Positions 42,711-51,071 of a DNA stretch of 64,000 nt are shown piece after piece. The notes below the pieces were generated by a model. The model searched no databases, had not been told where the DNA came from, and saw only the letters and a list, made by a program, of their open reading frames with translations. The stretch comes from Alistipes sp. Marseille-P5061 (lineage in GTDB: Bacteria; Bacteroidota; Bacteroidia; Bacteroidales; Rikenellaceae), in NCBI RefSeq assembly GCF_900290115.1, contig NZ_LT985749.1:362730-426729 (forward strand), in the 5' to 3' direction. The first letter of the stretch is position 1, and every line of letters begins with the position of its first letter. The translations under genes and the position numbers were made by a program.

Positions 42711-44009
42711 ATGAACAACATAAAGAAATGCAGCATCTCGGGCGTCGCCTTCACGCTCGACGAAGAGGCCTACAAGACCCTGGAAGCCTATCTCGACTCG
42801 CTCCGTGCATCCTACGGTGAGACGGCCGACGGGAAGGAGATTGTCGCCGACATCGAGGCCCGCATCGCCGAACTGATTCTCTCGACGCAGGAGGGCGACC
42901 GCGTAGTCCAGAAACCCCTCATCGACAACATCATCGCCCAGATGGGCTCGGCCCGCGACATCTCGGAGGAGAGCTCCGAGGAGGGCAGCGCCGGGGAGTC
43001 CTCCCCCAAGGAGCCCCGCATTCCGCGCCGCCTCTACCGCGACACGGCCAACGCCAAGCTGGGCGGCGTATGCGCCGGCATCGGCAAATACTTCGACATC
43101 GACCCCGTATGGGTGCGTCTGGCGATGTTCCTGCCGCTGATATTCACCTGCATGGGGGGCATTACCTTCCTCGGATGGATGTCGCAGATTTTCGGAAACC
43201 TCTTCGGCATCTTCATCATCTGCTACCTGATTATGTGGTTCGTCGTGCCGGTGGCACGCACGGCCCGCCAGAAGCTGGAGATGAAAGGTGAACGCATTAC
43301 CGCCGAGTCCATCCGCGAGACGACCGAAGCGGCCGGCAACGACCCCGACCGCCGCGCACGGCCTATCGTCGCCGAGACGGTCTCCGTATTCGGCAAGGTG
43401 GTGCTCATCCTGCTCAAGCTCATCGCCGGAGTGATTGTCTTCTCGCTCATCGTGCTGGCCATCGTGCTGGTAGTCGGCCTTCTGGGCGTCATCATCAGCG
43501 GTCCGGGCAGCATCTTCCCGAGCCAGCTCGACAACGATATCTGGGTAAGCATTTTCGGCATCACCTCGTTACTGATTCCCGTCATCCTGCTCATCTACGT
43601 GCTGATGTGCCTCATCGCCTCGCGCAAACCGGGAGGCAAACCCGTGCTGGGCTTCTTCCTCGTATGGCTGGCCAGCATCGCCGCCTGCATCGGAGCGGCG
43701 CTCTACGAGGGCCACGACGAGGGTATCTTCTCGCGCCACGACTCGAAGGAGCAGCTGATGAAGACCGACATCGTCATCGACGGCGATTCGACCACCGTGG
43801 GACGGCTGCTCCACGAGAGCGACGACGTCGAGAGCGTCGTCGACGCCGACAACCGGACGCTGCGCCTCAACCTGAAGAACGGGGACCGGAACATCGAAAT
43901 CACGGTCGACGCCAACACCAAGACGCTGCAGGTGCGCGAGGCGGAGCCGAAGGCCGACTCCACCCCGGAGGCCGGAATTCCGAAGACCGAGGCCTCGAAA
44001 GCCAAATAA
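42711..44009 (+). CDS. Large PspC-domain membrane protein, operon gene 5
   Basis: A 432-residue protein. The N-terminal ~80 residues match the head of operon gene 1 (SGVAFTLDEEAYKTLEAYL then DIEARIAELI). The PspC domain follows (about 108-170, LYRDTANAKLGGVCAGIGKYFDID), then further membrane segments near 225-255, 275-297 and 308-327, and a C-terminal soluble region (about 335-432). It resembles the PspC-DUF multi-domain proteins that act with PadR and GIN proteins in Bacteroidota. Ends with a strong terminator at 44082. Confidence 0.85.
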   Translation: MNNIKKCSISGVAFTLDEEAYKTLEAYLDSLRASYGETADGKEIVADIEARIAELILSTQEGDRVVQKPLIDNIIAQMGSARDISEESSEEGSAGESSPKEPRIPRRLYRDTANAKLGGVCAGIGKYFDIDPVWVRLAMFLPLIFTCMGGITFLGWMSQIFGNLFGIFIICYLIMWFVVPVARTARQKLEMKGERITAESIRETTEAAGNDPDRRARPIVAETVSVFGKVVLILLKLIAGVIVFSLIVLAIVLVVGLLGVIISGPGSIFPSQLDNDIWVSIFGITSLLIPVILLIYVLMCLIASRKPGGKPVLGFFLVWLASIAACIGAALYEGHDEGIFSRHDSKEQLMKTDIVIDGDSTTVGRLLHESDDVESVVDADNRTLRLNLKNGDRNIEITVDANTKTLQVREAEPKADSTPEAGIPKTEASKAK

Positions 44010-44081
44010 CACGGCGGCTCGCAGCTGCCGGGGCGGAAGAGCGGCTGGACACTTTGGTACACCGGCGCCGCTTCGTTTCAC

Positions 44082-44118
44082 AAAAAAGGCCTTCCCGACC
44101 ATCGGGAGGGCTTTTTTC
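44082..44118 (+). terminator. Terminator of the PspC/PadR operon
   Basis: A long stem (core TCCCGA, 44093-44098, with TCGGGA, 44102-44107, extended to A and T runs on each side), closing in TTTTTT. Also usable from the minus strand. Confidence 0.8.
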
Positions 44119-44148
44119 GCTGCCAAAGGTCGGCACAAGGGCCCCGTT

Positions 44149-44181
44149 TTTGAGAATATTGAGAAAATATCGCTATCTTTG
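44149..44181 (+). promoter_or_regulatory. Promoter of pfkA
   Basis: TTTG (44149-44152), 21 bp, TATCTTTG (44174-44181), 29 bp before the ATG. Confidence 0.6.
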
Positions 44182-44210
44182 GGCGGTTTTACAATCCAAC
44201 TACGACAATT

Positions 44211-45191
44211 ATGGCTGGCATCAATTGTATCGGCATTCTCACCTCGGGAGGCGACGCCCCCGGCATGAATGCAGCAATCCGCGCGGTCACCCGCACGGCC
44301 ATCTTCAAGGGCTTCTCGGTCAAGGGCATTATGCGTGGCTACAAGGGCCTTGTGTTCAATGAAATCGTCGAATTCAAATCCCGCAGCGTCAGCAACATCA
44401 TCCAGCAGGGCGGCACAATCCTCAAGACGGCCCGCTGCAAGGAGTTCATGACGGCAGAGGGACGCAAGTCTGCCTATGAGAACATGGTGGCGGCCGGCAT
44501 CGACGCTCTGGTGGTCATCGGCGGCGACGGCTCGCTGACCGGTGCCAACATCTTCGCACAGGAGTACAACGTCCCGATTGTGGGGCTGCCGGGCACCATC
44601 GACAACGACCTGGGCGGCACCGACTCGACCATCGGCTACGACACGGCGCTGAACACCATCATGGAGGCGGTCGACAAGCTGCGCGACACGGCCTCGAGCC
44701 ACGAGCGGCTCTTCTTCGTCGAGGTGATGGGCAACACGGCCGGCTATCTGGCGCTCAACAGCGCCATCGCTACCGGCTCCGAGGCGGCCATCATCCCGGA
44801 GATGGAGACCGAGGTCGACCAGCTGGGCGAACTCATCAACCACGGCTTCCGCAAGAGCAAGAATTCGGCCATCGTCATCGTCGCCGAGAACCCCAAGACG
44901 GGCGGTGCGACGGCTCTGGCCGAGCGCGTCAAGCAGGAGTTCCCGCAGTACGACGCCCGCGTCACCATCCTGGGCCACATCCAGCGCGGCGGCTCGCCCT
45001 CGGCCATCGACCGCATCCTAGCCTCGCGCATGGGCGAAGCGGCCATCGAGGCCCTCATCGAGGGGCAGCGCAACGTGATGATTGGCATGCACAACGGCGA
45101 AATCGTCTACGTCCCCTTCTCGAAGGCCATCCAGCACAACAAGGGAATCAACCGCAACGACATCGAGCTGGTCAAGATTCTCTCGATTTGA
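44211..45191 (+). CDS. pfkA: ATP-dependent 6-phosphofructokinase
   Basis: A 326-residue glycolytic kinase making fructose-1,6-bisphosphate. The N-terminal nucleotide motif is [12 protein letters not shown] (9-20); GGDGS at 104-108 is the ATP-type signature (PPi enzymes carry Asp at this position); PGTIDND (127-133) holds the catalytic Asp131; the substrate-binding [10 protein letters not shown] region follows. Length fits the short, ATP-dependent bacterial form. A PfkB-type kinase gene follows 31 bp later, probably in the same transcript. Confidence 0.96.
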   Translation: MAGINCIGILTSGGDAPGMNAAIRAVTRTAIFKGFSVKGIMRGYKGLVFNEIVEFKSRSVSNIIQQGGTILKTARCKEFMTAEGRKSAYENMVAAGIDALVVIGGDGSLTGANIFAQEYNVPIVGLPGTIDNDLGGTDSTIGYDTALNTIMEAVDKLRDTASSHERLFFVEVMGNTAGYLALNSAIATGSEAAIIPEMETEVDQLGELINHGFRKSKNSAIVIVAENPKTGGATALAERVKQEFPQYDARVTILGHIQRGGSPSAIDRILASRMGEAAIEALIEGQRNVMIGMHNGEIVYVPFSKAIQHNKGINRNDIELVKILSI

Positions 45192-45222
45192 TTTTTCACC
45201 CGGAAACCTCTCACGCGACCCA

Positions 45223-46230
45223 ATGACTATCAAAAGCGTAATCGGCATCGGCAACGCCCTGACGGACATGCTCGTCAACCTGAAGACCGACTCGGTCCTC
45301 GGACGGTTCAAACTGGCCAAAGGCTCGATGAGCCTGGTGGATACCTACCTGCAGACCGAAATCTCGAAATCGGTGGCGGGACTCCCCTACTCGCTCTCGC
45401 TCGGCGGCTCGGCCGGCAACACCATCCGTGCCATGGCCCGTCTGGGCTGCAAGGTGGGCTTCATCGGCAAGGTGGGCCCCGACACCACGGGTGACTTCTT
45501 CGAGCAGGCGCTCGAGAACCTGGGCGTCGAGCCCATCGTCTTCCGCGGCCTCGAGCGTTCGGGCAAGTGCGTATCGCTCATCTCGGCCGACGGCGAGCGG
45601 ACGATGGTCACCCATCTGGGCGCCGCCCTCGAGCTGCAGGCCGAGGAGATTGTCCCCACCATCTTCGACGGCTACGACTGCCTCTACGTCGAGGGCTACC
45701 TGGTCCAGGACCACAAGCTCATCGAGGGGGCCATCCGCACGGCCAAGCAGTGCGGGCTGAAGGTGGCCATCGACCTGGCGAGCTTCAACATCGTGCAGGA
45801 GAACCGCGAATTCCTGCGCCGTCTGGTCTCGGAGCAGGTCGACATCGTCTTTGCCAACGAGGACGAGGCGCGGGTCTTCACCGAGGAGGCCGAGCCGCTC
45901 AATGCGCTGCAGGCCATCTCGCAGATGTGCGAACTGGCGGTGGTGAAAATCGGCACCAAGGGAGCCCTCATCAAGCACGGCGACGAGGTGGTCCACGTCG
46001 GCATCATGGCCGCCGCCAAGCGGGTCGACACCACAGGCGCCGGTGACTTCTACGCCGCGGGATTCCTCGCAGGGCTCTGCGACGGGCTCTCGCTGCGCCA
46101 GTGCGGCACCATCGGCGCCATCACGGCCGGCAAGGTCATCGAGGTGGTGGGCACGACCTTCGGCGAGGAGGCGTGGGAGGAGATTTTCCGACTGGTCAAC
46201 AAGGTCAAGCACGAGAAGTATCTCTTCTGA
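45223..46230 (+). CDS. PfkB-family carbohydrate/nucleoside kinase (probable adenosine kinase)
   Basis: A 335-residue ribokinase-fold kinase. The family start IGIGNALTDMLVNL, the lid-region GGSAGNTIRAMARLG, and the catalytic C-terminal motif DTTGAGDFYAAGFLAGL are all present; DTTGAGD contains the base Asp. Bacteroidota proteins of this kind are annotated as adenosine kinase, but substrate is not proven. It follows pfkA after 31 bp; both end at a strong terminator, so they may share a transcript. I start at the ATG at 45223. Confidence 0.85.
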   Translation: MTIKSVIGIGNALTDMLVNLKTDSVLGRFKLAKGSMSLVDTYLQTEISKSVAGLPYSLSLGGSAGNTIRAMARLGCKVGFIGKVGPDTTGDFFEQALENLGVEPIVFRGLERSGKCVSLISADGERTMVTHLGAALELQAEEIVPTIFDGYDCLYVEGYLVQDHKLIEGAIRTAKQCGLKVAIDLASFNIVQENREFLRRLVSEQVDIVFANEDEARVFTEEAEPLNALQAISQMCELAVVKIGTKGALIKHGDEVVHVGIMAAAKRVDTTGAGDFYAAGFLAGLCDGLSLRQCGTIGAITAGKVIEVVGTTFGEEAWEEIFRLVNKVKHEKYLF

Positions 46231-46284
46231 TAACAACAGTCGTGCACCGCGGGGCTGAGCTTCCGACCGGGCGCGAAGGAGAAC

Positions 46285-46322
46285 AAAGCGGGGCGGTACC
46301 TGATGGGTACCGCCCCGCTTTT
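46285..46322 (+). terminator. Rho-independent terminator after the PfkB kinase gene
   Basis: Perfect 16-bp stem (46285-46300 with 46306-46321, outer AAAGCGGGGCGGTACC), loop TGATG, T run at the end. Confidence 0.92.
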
Positions 46323-46545
46323 ATCTTCATCCGGACCGATAGGACCGTCGCCGGCGCCGCTTCCCGTCGGACCGCCCGCACCGCCGCTTCCCATGGGCTG
46401 ACCGCCCGGACCGGTTTTCCCGGTCGCTCCCCCGCCCCGGGCTGGCCGTACCGCTCGATTTTTTCCGTCCCCCGGGCCGCTCGATTTTTTCCGCCCCCCG
46501 GACCGGCCGTGCACCTCAACACCGCAGGCCCCGGCAGCAGCCGGA
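46323..46545. repeat. GC-rich spacer with a 26-bp tandem duplication
   Basis: The spacer after the terminator contains CCGCTCGATTTTTTCCG at 46451 and again at 46477 within a 26-bp unit repeated twice (46451-46502, two mismatches), preceded by loosely repeated CCGGACCG-type words. No gene seen. Confidence 0.6.
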
Positions 46546-47439
46546 TCAGTCGCGCGCCAGAAGCCCCCGCGTGATGCCCCATCGCATGCGCAGCAGCCAC
46601 AGCGAGCGGCGCGGAGTAAGCGTACAGGCAAGCAGCAGCGAGGCGCACCACTTGCCCGCCTCAACCAGGAGCGCCTTCGCATAGCGCCCGTGCATCTTCG
46701 CCCGCTGGCGCTGGCTCTCGCCCACGTGGTAGCTCAGGCGCCGGAAGTAGTCGGACGTCAGCTTCGACGAGGGGATAATGTGCCACATCACCGCTCCTGG
46801 TACGTACCACAGGCGGATGCCGCCCGCGCGCAGCCGCTCGAAGAAATCGCTCTCCTCGCCGCCCACCAGCTTGCCGCCCACGCGGCCCAGCGTGACGTCG
46901 AAGGCGCCGAAGCGCTCGACGATACGGCGGCGGATGGCCATGTTGCCGCCGCCGGGAATCCGCGACGCGGGAAATTCACACACCGCATCGCCCAGGTCGA
47001 GCGGATTGGCAATCGGCCGCTCGGTGAGCGGCGAGAGCCAGTCGGGCCGTCCCGAAGGGTATTCGGGAATGATTTTCCCGCCGGCCGCCTCGGCCCCGGG
47101 CCATGCGTCGAAGAAGGCGATGTAGGCCCGCACGAAGCCCGCATTGATACGCTCGTCGTCGTCGATGACGGCAATCAGTTCGCCCGTCGACTCGGCGATG
47201 CCGCGGTTGCGGGCATGCGAAAGGCCCTGATTGCGTTCGGTAACCATGCGCAGGTTGAACTCCGCGTGGCGCGCCGCAAATTCGGCAAAGCGCGCCTCGG
47301 TGTCGTCCGTCGAGTTGTTGTTGACCACCACGCACTCCCATTCCCCGGCCGGCGCATCCTGCGCAACGACCGACTCGAGTGCCCGCAGCATCTGTCCCGC
47401 GCGGTTGTAGGTGGCAATTATGAGGGAAAGTCGAATCAT
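46546..47439 (-). CDS. Family 2 glycosyltransferase
   Basis: A 297-residue GT-A-fold glycosyltransferase. The N-terminal strand SLIIATYNRAGQMLRALESV and the nucleotide-sugar region with VVVNNNSTDD and the metal-binding DDD in AVIDDDERIN are clear; the acceptor region has PGGGNMAIRR and GEESDFFERLR. The C-terminal ~45 residues are hydrophobic and basic, as in membrane-attached enzymes. It probably adds a sugar to a surface glycan or LPS; donor and acceptor are unknown. Alone on its strand, facing away from the dsbD promoter region. I start at the ATG at 47439. Confidence 0.9.
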   Translation of the reverse strand: MIRLSLIIATYNRAGQMLRALESVVAQDAPAGEWECVVVNNNSTDDTEARFAEFAARHAEFNLRMVTERNQGLSHARNRGIAESTGELIAVIDDDERINAGFVRAYIAFFDAWPGAEAAGGKIIPEYPSGRPDWLSPLTERPIANPLDLGDAVCEFPASRIPGGGNMAIRRRIVERFGAFDVTLGRVGGKLVGGEESDFFERLRAGGIRLWYVPGAVMWHIIPSSKLTSDYFRRLSYHVGESQRQRAKMHGRYAKALLVEAGKWCASLLLACTLTPRRSLWLLRMRWGITRGLLARD

Positions 47440-47473
47440 CGCGTAAATGTACGCAAAATCCGGCAAAATAGGT

Positions 47474-47491
47474 TATCTTTGCACAAAAGTA
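47474..47491. promoter_or_regulatory. Overlapping divergent -7 elements split from dsbD by an IS
   Basis: Plus strand TATCTTTG (47474-47481) points to dsbD; minus strand TACTTTTG (47491-47484) points to the glycosyltransferase. The IS30 element begins 11 bp beyond, so it separates the first from dsbD and occupies the -33 region of the second. Confidence 0.5.
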
Positions 47492-47502
47492 TTATTTTGA
47501 GC

Positions 47503-47525
47503 TGAATTCAACTTGCAAATGCAAC
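47503..47525 (+). repeat. Left inverted repeat of the IS30 element
   Basis: 23-bp terminal repeat that includes the transposase stop codon; pairs with 48631-48653. Confidence 0.8.
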
Positions 47526-48488
47526 AGAATTCTGATTAATAATTTGTTTAAATTTTTCGTTTGGCGTGAGGTATCCAAGTCTTTTACGAGGTCGATTATT
47601 GAGTTTATTTTCAATCCACTTAATCTGTTTGTTGGTTACTTCACTAAAGTCCTTACCCTTTGGGATATACTGCCTGATAAGCCCGTTGGTGTTTTCATTG
47701 GCACCACGTTCCCATGAGTGGTATGGTTTGCAAAAATAGAATTTTATTTCCAATTTTTGCGCAATTTCCTCGTGCTTTGCAAACTCCTTTCCATTGTCAG
47801 CCGTAATTGTGTGTATTAAGTTTTTCACTTTCCGCAGTGCCCATACTGCAATCTTAGCTACCGGGATGGCTTCTTTTCCCGACAACTTGCGTATCCAGAC
47901 CCTGCTTGTTGCTCTGTCGTTAATGGTAAGAATGGCACCTTTGTGGTTCTTACCAATAATTGTATCTATCTCTAAATCACCAAATCTCTCCTTCAGTTCC
48001 ACTATCTCGGGACGCTCATCAATATCCACCCTGCCTGGGATAAATCCTCGCCCTGCATTTTTAGAACCACGTTTGGCATACCTGCGACCTTGTCTGCGAA
48101 GATATTTGTGCAGTTTGCCACCCCGCCGCTTATCCTCCCAAATCCAGCGATATATCGTTTCGTGAGATACCATCGCAATTCCCTCCAAGCGGCTCCTGCC
48201 GACAATCTGCTCCGGGCTGAATCCTTTCTTCAACAGCTTTATTATCCGTTTTCTCATTGCCGGTGTAAGCACTTCCTTGCGATGTTTTTGCTGCTTGCGC
48301 CTGTCTGCTTTTCGCTGGGCAAGCTCCATGCTATAGCTACCACTTCGGGCGTCGCAATTGCGCTTTATCTCCCTGTAAACAGTGCTTTTATCTACTCCGA
48401 TAGCTTCCGCTATTGCTTTTTTGCTCATCGGTATTTGCAACATCATAGAAATTGCATACCTTTGTTCCTCGGTTATATGTTTGCTCAT
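47508..48488 (-). CDS. IS30-family transposase
   Basis: A 326-residue DDE transposase. An N-terminal HTH (MSKHITEEQRYAISMML, then KKAIAEAIGVDKSTVYREI) binds the repeats; the RNase H-like core has Asp175 (LEIDTIIGKNHKG), Asp231 (ITADNGKEF) and Glu265 (RGANENTNGLIRQY), all intact, so it is probably active. An ATG at 48488 gives exactly the size of the IS4351 enzyme; the frame is open further upstream but has no family sequence there. Its base composition is far richer in A+T than the surrounding genes, as expected for an acquired element. Confidence 0.95.
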   Translation of the reverse strand: MSKHITEEQRYAISMMLQIPMSKKAIAEAIGVDKSTVYREIKRNCDARSGSYSMELAQRKADRRKQQKHRKEVLTPAMRKRIIKLLKKGFSPEQIVGRSRLEGIAMVSHETIYRWIWEDKRRGGKLHKYLRRQGRRYAKRGSKNAGRGFIPGRVDIDERPEIVELKERFGDLEIDTIIGKNHKGAILTINDRATSRVWIRKLSGKEAIPVAKIAVWALRKVKNLIHTITADNGKEFAKHEEIAQKLEIKFYFCKPYHSWERGANENTNGLIRQYIPKGKDFSEVTNKQIKWIENKLNNRPRKRLGYLTPNEKFKQIINQNSVAFAS

Positions 48489-48523
48489 CTGCAACTTTTT
48501 TTTCTTTGGACGGACAATTAAAG

Positions 48524-48531
48524 CAAAGATA
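48524..48531 (-). promoter_or_regulatory. -7 element of the transposase
   Basis: Minus-strand TATCTTTG (48531-48524), 35 bp before the ATG at 48488. Confidence 0.5.
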
Positions 48532-48630
48532 GCAAACTTTATCCATTCAGAGTGAGAGAAAGGGGGACATTGTCTCTCTTTCCTCTCTGAAAAATAAATG
48601 TTTTTATTGCTTATTATCCGCACCCAAAAA

Positions 48631-48653
48631 GTTGCATTTATAAGTTGAACTCA
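48631..48653 (-). repeat. Right inverted repeat of the IS30 element
   Basis: 23-bp terminal repeat matching the left end at 20 positions; the dsbD ATG is 15 bp outside it. Confidence 0.8.
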
Positions 48654-48668
48654 AGTGAAACTCATACC

Positions 48669-50801
48669 ATGCAGAAACTCATCCAACGCATCCTTTTGCC
48701 GCTTCTTGCGCTGACGCTCGGCGTCACGACGCTCCACGCCCAGGAGGTAGGCTGGACGGGCTCGGTCGAGCCGCTCGGCGGAGCGGAGTACGAGCTCCGC
48801 TTCGAGGCCGCCATCCCCTCGGGCTTCCACATGTACGATATGGGTCCCTACGAAAGGGGCCCCAACCCCACGGTCATCACGCTGAGCCCCGAGGCAGGGG
48901 TCGAGCTGGTCGGCAGCGTCGAGCAGCGCACGAAACCCCACCGCTACTTCGACCAGATGTTCGGCATGGAAATCGGCACCTTCTCGGGCAAGGCCCTCTT
49001 CACGCAGCGCGTGCGCCTCACCGCAGCGCAGGCCAAGGTGCGGGCCGCCATCGAGTGGATGATTTGCGACGACAAGAGCTGCATGCCCCCCTCGGATACG
49101 GAGCTGACGCTCGTGGTCGGCGCGGCCGCCGCTCAGGGTGGGGCAGCCGAGGCGACGGCCGCCCCGGCAGGCGGTGAAAGCGTCGCAACCCCGGCCGCCG
49201 CAACGGAGCGCGTGAGCGACACGGCCGCAACCTCCGGAAGTGTCGCAGCAGCCGAGACCTCAACCACCGCCGGAACCGCCGCCGAAGCCGCTCCGGCCAA
49301 GGATGCCGCCGGCAGCGGCTCGCTCTGGTCGCTCATCATCGAAGCGATTCTCTGGGGCTTTGCCGCACTGCTCACCCCCTGTGTCTTCCCCATGGTGCCG
49401 ATGACCGTCTCGTTCTTCATGAAGAGCTCCGGGAAGCCGGCACTCGGACGCTTCCGCGCCGGCATGTACGGCTTCTTCATCGTAGCGCTCTACACGCTGC
49501 CCATCGCCGCCATCATCGTCATCACGCGCCTGGTGGGCGGCGACGCCGTCACGGCCGACATCTTCAACTGGCTGGCCACGCACTGGCTGCCCAACCTCAT
49601 CTTCTTCGCCGTCTTCATGCTCTTCGCCGCCTCGTTCTTCGGAGCCTTCGAAATCACGATGCCCTCGTGGATGGTCAACAAGAGCGACTCGAAGGCCGAC
49701 TCGAAGGGGCTGGCAGGCATCTTCTTCATGGCGCTGACGCTCGTGCTGGTCTCCTTCTCGTGCACGGGCCCCATCGTCGGCTCGGTACTCATCAAATCGA
49801 CCGCCGGCGAGTTCTGGAGCCCGATTGTCACCATGCTGGCCTTCTCGCTCGCCTTTGCACTCCCCTTCACCCTCTTCGCCTTCTTCCCCTCGATGCTCAA
49901 GAAGCTCCCCAAGAGCGGCGGCTGGCTCAACTCGGTGAAGGTCGTGCTGGGATTCGTCGAGGTGGCGCTCGGCTTCAAGTTCCTCTCCGTGGCCGACCAG
50001 ACCTACCACTGGGGACTGCTCGACCGTGAGGTCTACCTGGCCATCTGGATTGTGGTCTTCGCCATGCTAGGCTTCTACCTGCTGGGCAAGCTGCGCTTCG
50101 CCCACGACGACGAAGTGCAGCACGTCGGCGTGGGACGGCTGGCGCTCGCCATCGCCGTCTTCACGTTCGTCGTCTACCTCATCCCCGGCATGTGGGGCGC
50201 CCCGCTCAAGGCGCTCTCGGGCTACCTGCCGCCGCTGACAACCCAGGACTTCGTCCTCGGACAGACGACCTCGGCAGGAGCTTCCGTATCGGCAACGGCG
50301 CCCCTCAGGACCGTCGACGGCAAGGCGCCCAAGTACAGCGACGTGCTCTATCTGCCCCACGGGCTCGAGGGATTCTTCGACCTGAAGGAGGCCGAGGCCT
50401 ACGCCGCCCGCGCCGGCAAGCCGCTCTTCATCGACTTCACGGGCCACGGCTGCGTCAACTGCCGCGAGATGGAGGCCCGCGTCTGGTCCGACCCCCGCGT
50501 GCTGGAGCTGCTGCGCAACGACTACGTCATCTGCGCCCTCTACTCCGACGACAAGGTGGAGCTTCCCGAGAGCGAGTGGGTCACCACCGAATCGGGCAAG
50601 GTGCTGCGCAGCCTGGGCAAAATCAATGCGCACTATGCGCTGAAGACCTTCGGGGTCAACGCGCAGCCCTACTACGTGCTGCAGGGTCGCGACGGACGCA
50701 TGCTGGTCGAGCCGCGCGGTTATGACCTCGATGTCGAGGCCTTCGTCGACTTCCTCCGCCGCGGCGTCGAAGCCTACCGGGCCGAGGAGCAGGGCCGATA
50801 G
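48669..50801 (+). CDS. dsbD: Thiol:disulfide interchange protein DsbD
   Basis: A 710-residue inner-membrane electron transporter. After a signal peptide (about 1-24), the N-terminal periplasmic domain follows, with a low-complexity A/T-rich linker (about 155-215). The eight-helix domain has the redox cysteines in LTPCVFPMVPM and SFSCTGP. The C-terminal thioredoxin-like domain carries CVNC (595-598). It passes cytoplasmic reducing power to periplasmic TlpA/DsbC-like proteins and cytochrome maturation. Start is the ATG at 48669, directly after the IS. The IS separates it from its putative promoter. A strong terminator follows. Confidence 0.95.
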   Translation: MQKLIQRILLPLLALTLGVTTLHAQEVGWTGSVEPLGGAEYELRFEAAIPSGFHMYDMGPYERGPNPTVITLSPEAGVELVGSVEQRTKPHRYFDQMFGMEIGTFSGKALFTQRVRLTAAQAKVRAAIEWMICDDKSCMPPSDTELTLVVGAAAAQGGAAEATAAPAGGESVATPAAATERVSDTAATSGSVAAAETSTTAGTAAEAAPAKDAAGSGSLWSLIIEAILWGFAALLTPCVFPMVPMTVSFFMKSSGKPALGRFRAGMYGFFIVALYTLPIAAIIVITRLVGGDAVTADIFNWLATHWLPNLIFFAVFMLFAASFFGAFEITMPSWMVNKSDSKADSKGLAGIFFMALTLVLVSFSCTGPIVGSVLIKSTAGEFWSPIVTMLAFSLAFALPFTLFAFFPSMLKKLPKSGGWLNSVKVVLGFVEVALGFKFLSVADQTYHWGLLDREVYLAIWIVVFAMLGFYLLGKLRFAHDDEVQHVGVGRLALAIAVFTFVVYLIPGMWGAPLKALSGYLPPLTTQDFVLGQTTSAGASVSATAPLRTVDGKAPKYSDVLYLPHGLEGFFDLKEAEAYAARAGKPLFIDFTGHGCVNCREMEARVWSDPRVLELLRNDYVICALYSDDKVELPESEWVTTESGKVLRSLGKINAHYALKTFGVNAQPYYVLQGRDGRMLVEPRGYDLDVEAFVDFLRRGVEAYRAEEQGR

Positions 50802-50850
50802 CATCCACAACGCCCCGCACCCGCTCCATACTTCACCCAACGCCACCACA

Positions 50851-50880
50851 AGAGCCTCTGCCTCAAGGCAGAGGCTCTTT
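50851..50880 (+). terminator. Rho-independent terminator after dsbD
   Basis: Perfect 12-bp stem (50851-50862 with 50867-50878, arm AGAGCCTCTGCC), loop TCAA, then T-rich sequence. Confidence 0.88.
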
Positions 50881-50945
50881 CTCTTGTACCTTTTCCCGGA
50901 GTGCGGATTATCCTCAAGGAGCTCCTCGTTTTCGGGTCAAAACTA

Positions 50946-50975
50946 TTGTTATTCAAAAAACAATTTCTATATTTG
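50946..50975 (+). promoter_or_regulatory. Promoter of the lipoprotein gene at 51072
   Basis: TTG (50946-50948), 19 bp, TATATTTG (50968-50975). A long leader of about 90 nt follows. Confidence 0.6.
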
Positions 50976-51071
50976 TGAAAGGAGCTCCGAAAAGGACCAA
51001 CCGGACGGCCCTCCGGAGCATCCATGAACCCAACCCTTTCACCCATCATCTAACCCTTAAAACCCCATCAC

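Larger units (their letters stand above)
47503..48653 (-). mobile_element. IS30-family insertion sequence (IS4351-like), about 1151 bp
   Basis: Ends are imperfect 23-bp inverted repeats: the left begins TGAATTCAACTTGC (47503-47525) and the right end read inward begins TGAGTTCAACTTAT (48653-48631), with 20 of 23 positions matching. A single minus-strand transposase of 326 residues fills it; its stop lies inside the left repeat. Length and transposase size equal those of IS4351, but identity to it is not established. No perfect target duplication is visible (flanks AGC and AGT), so the insertion may be old or the ends inexact. Confidence 0.88.

Noticed and set aside
47500-48656. Target-site duplication of the IS30 element
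   Set aside because: Flanking triplets are AGC and AGT, differing by one base; shifting the ends by one position does not give a match, so no duplication is claimed.
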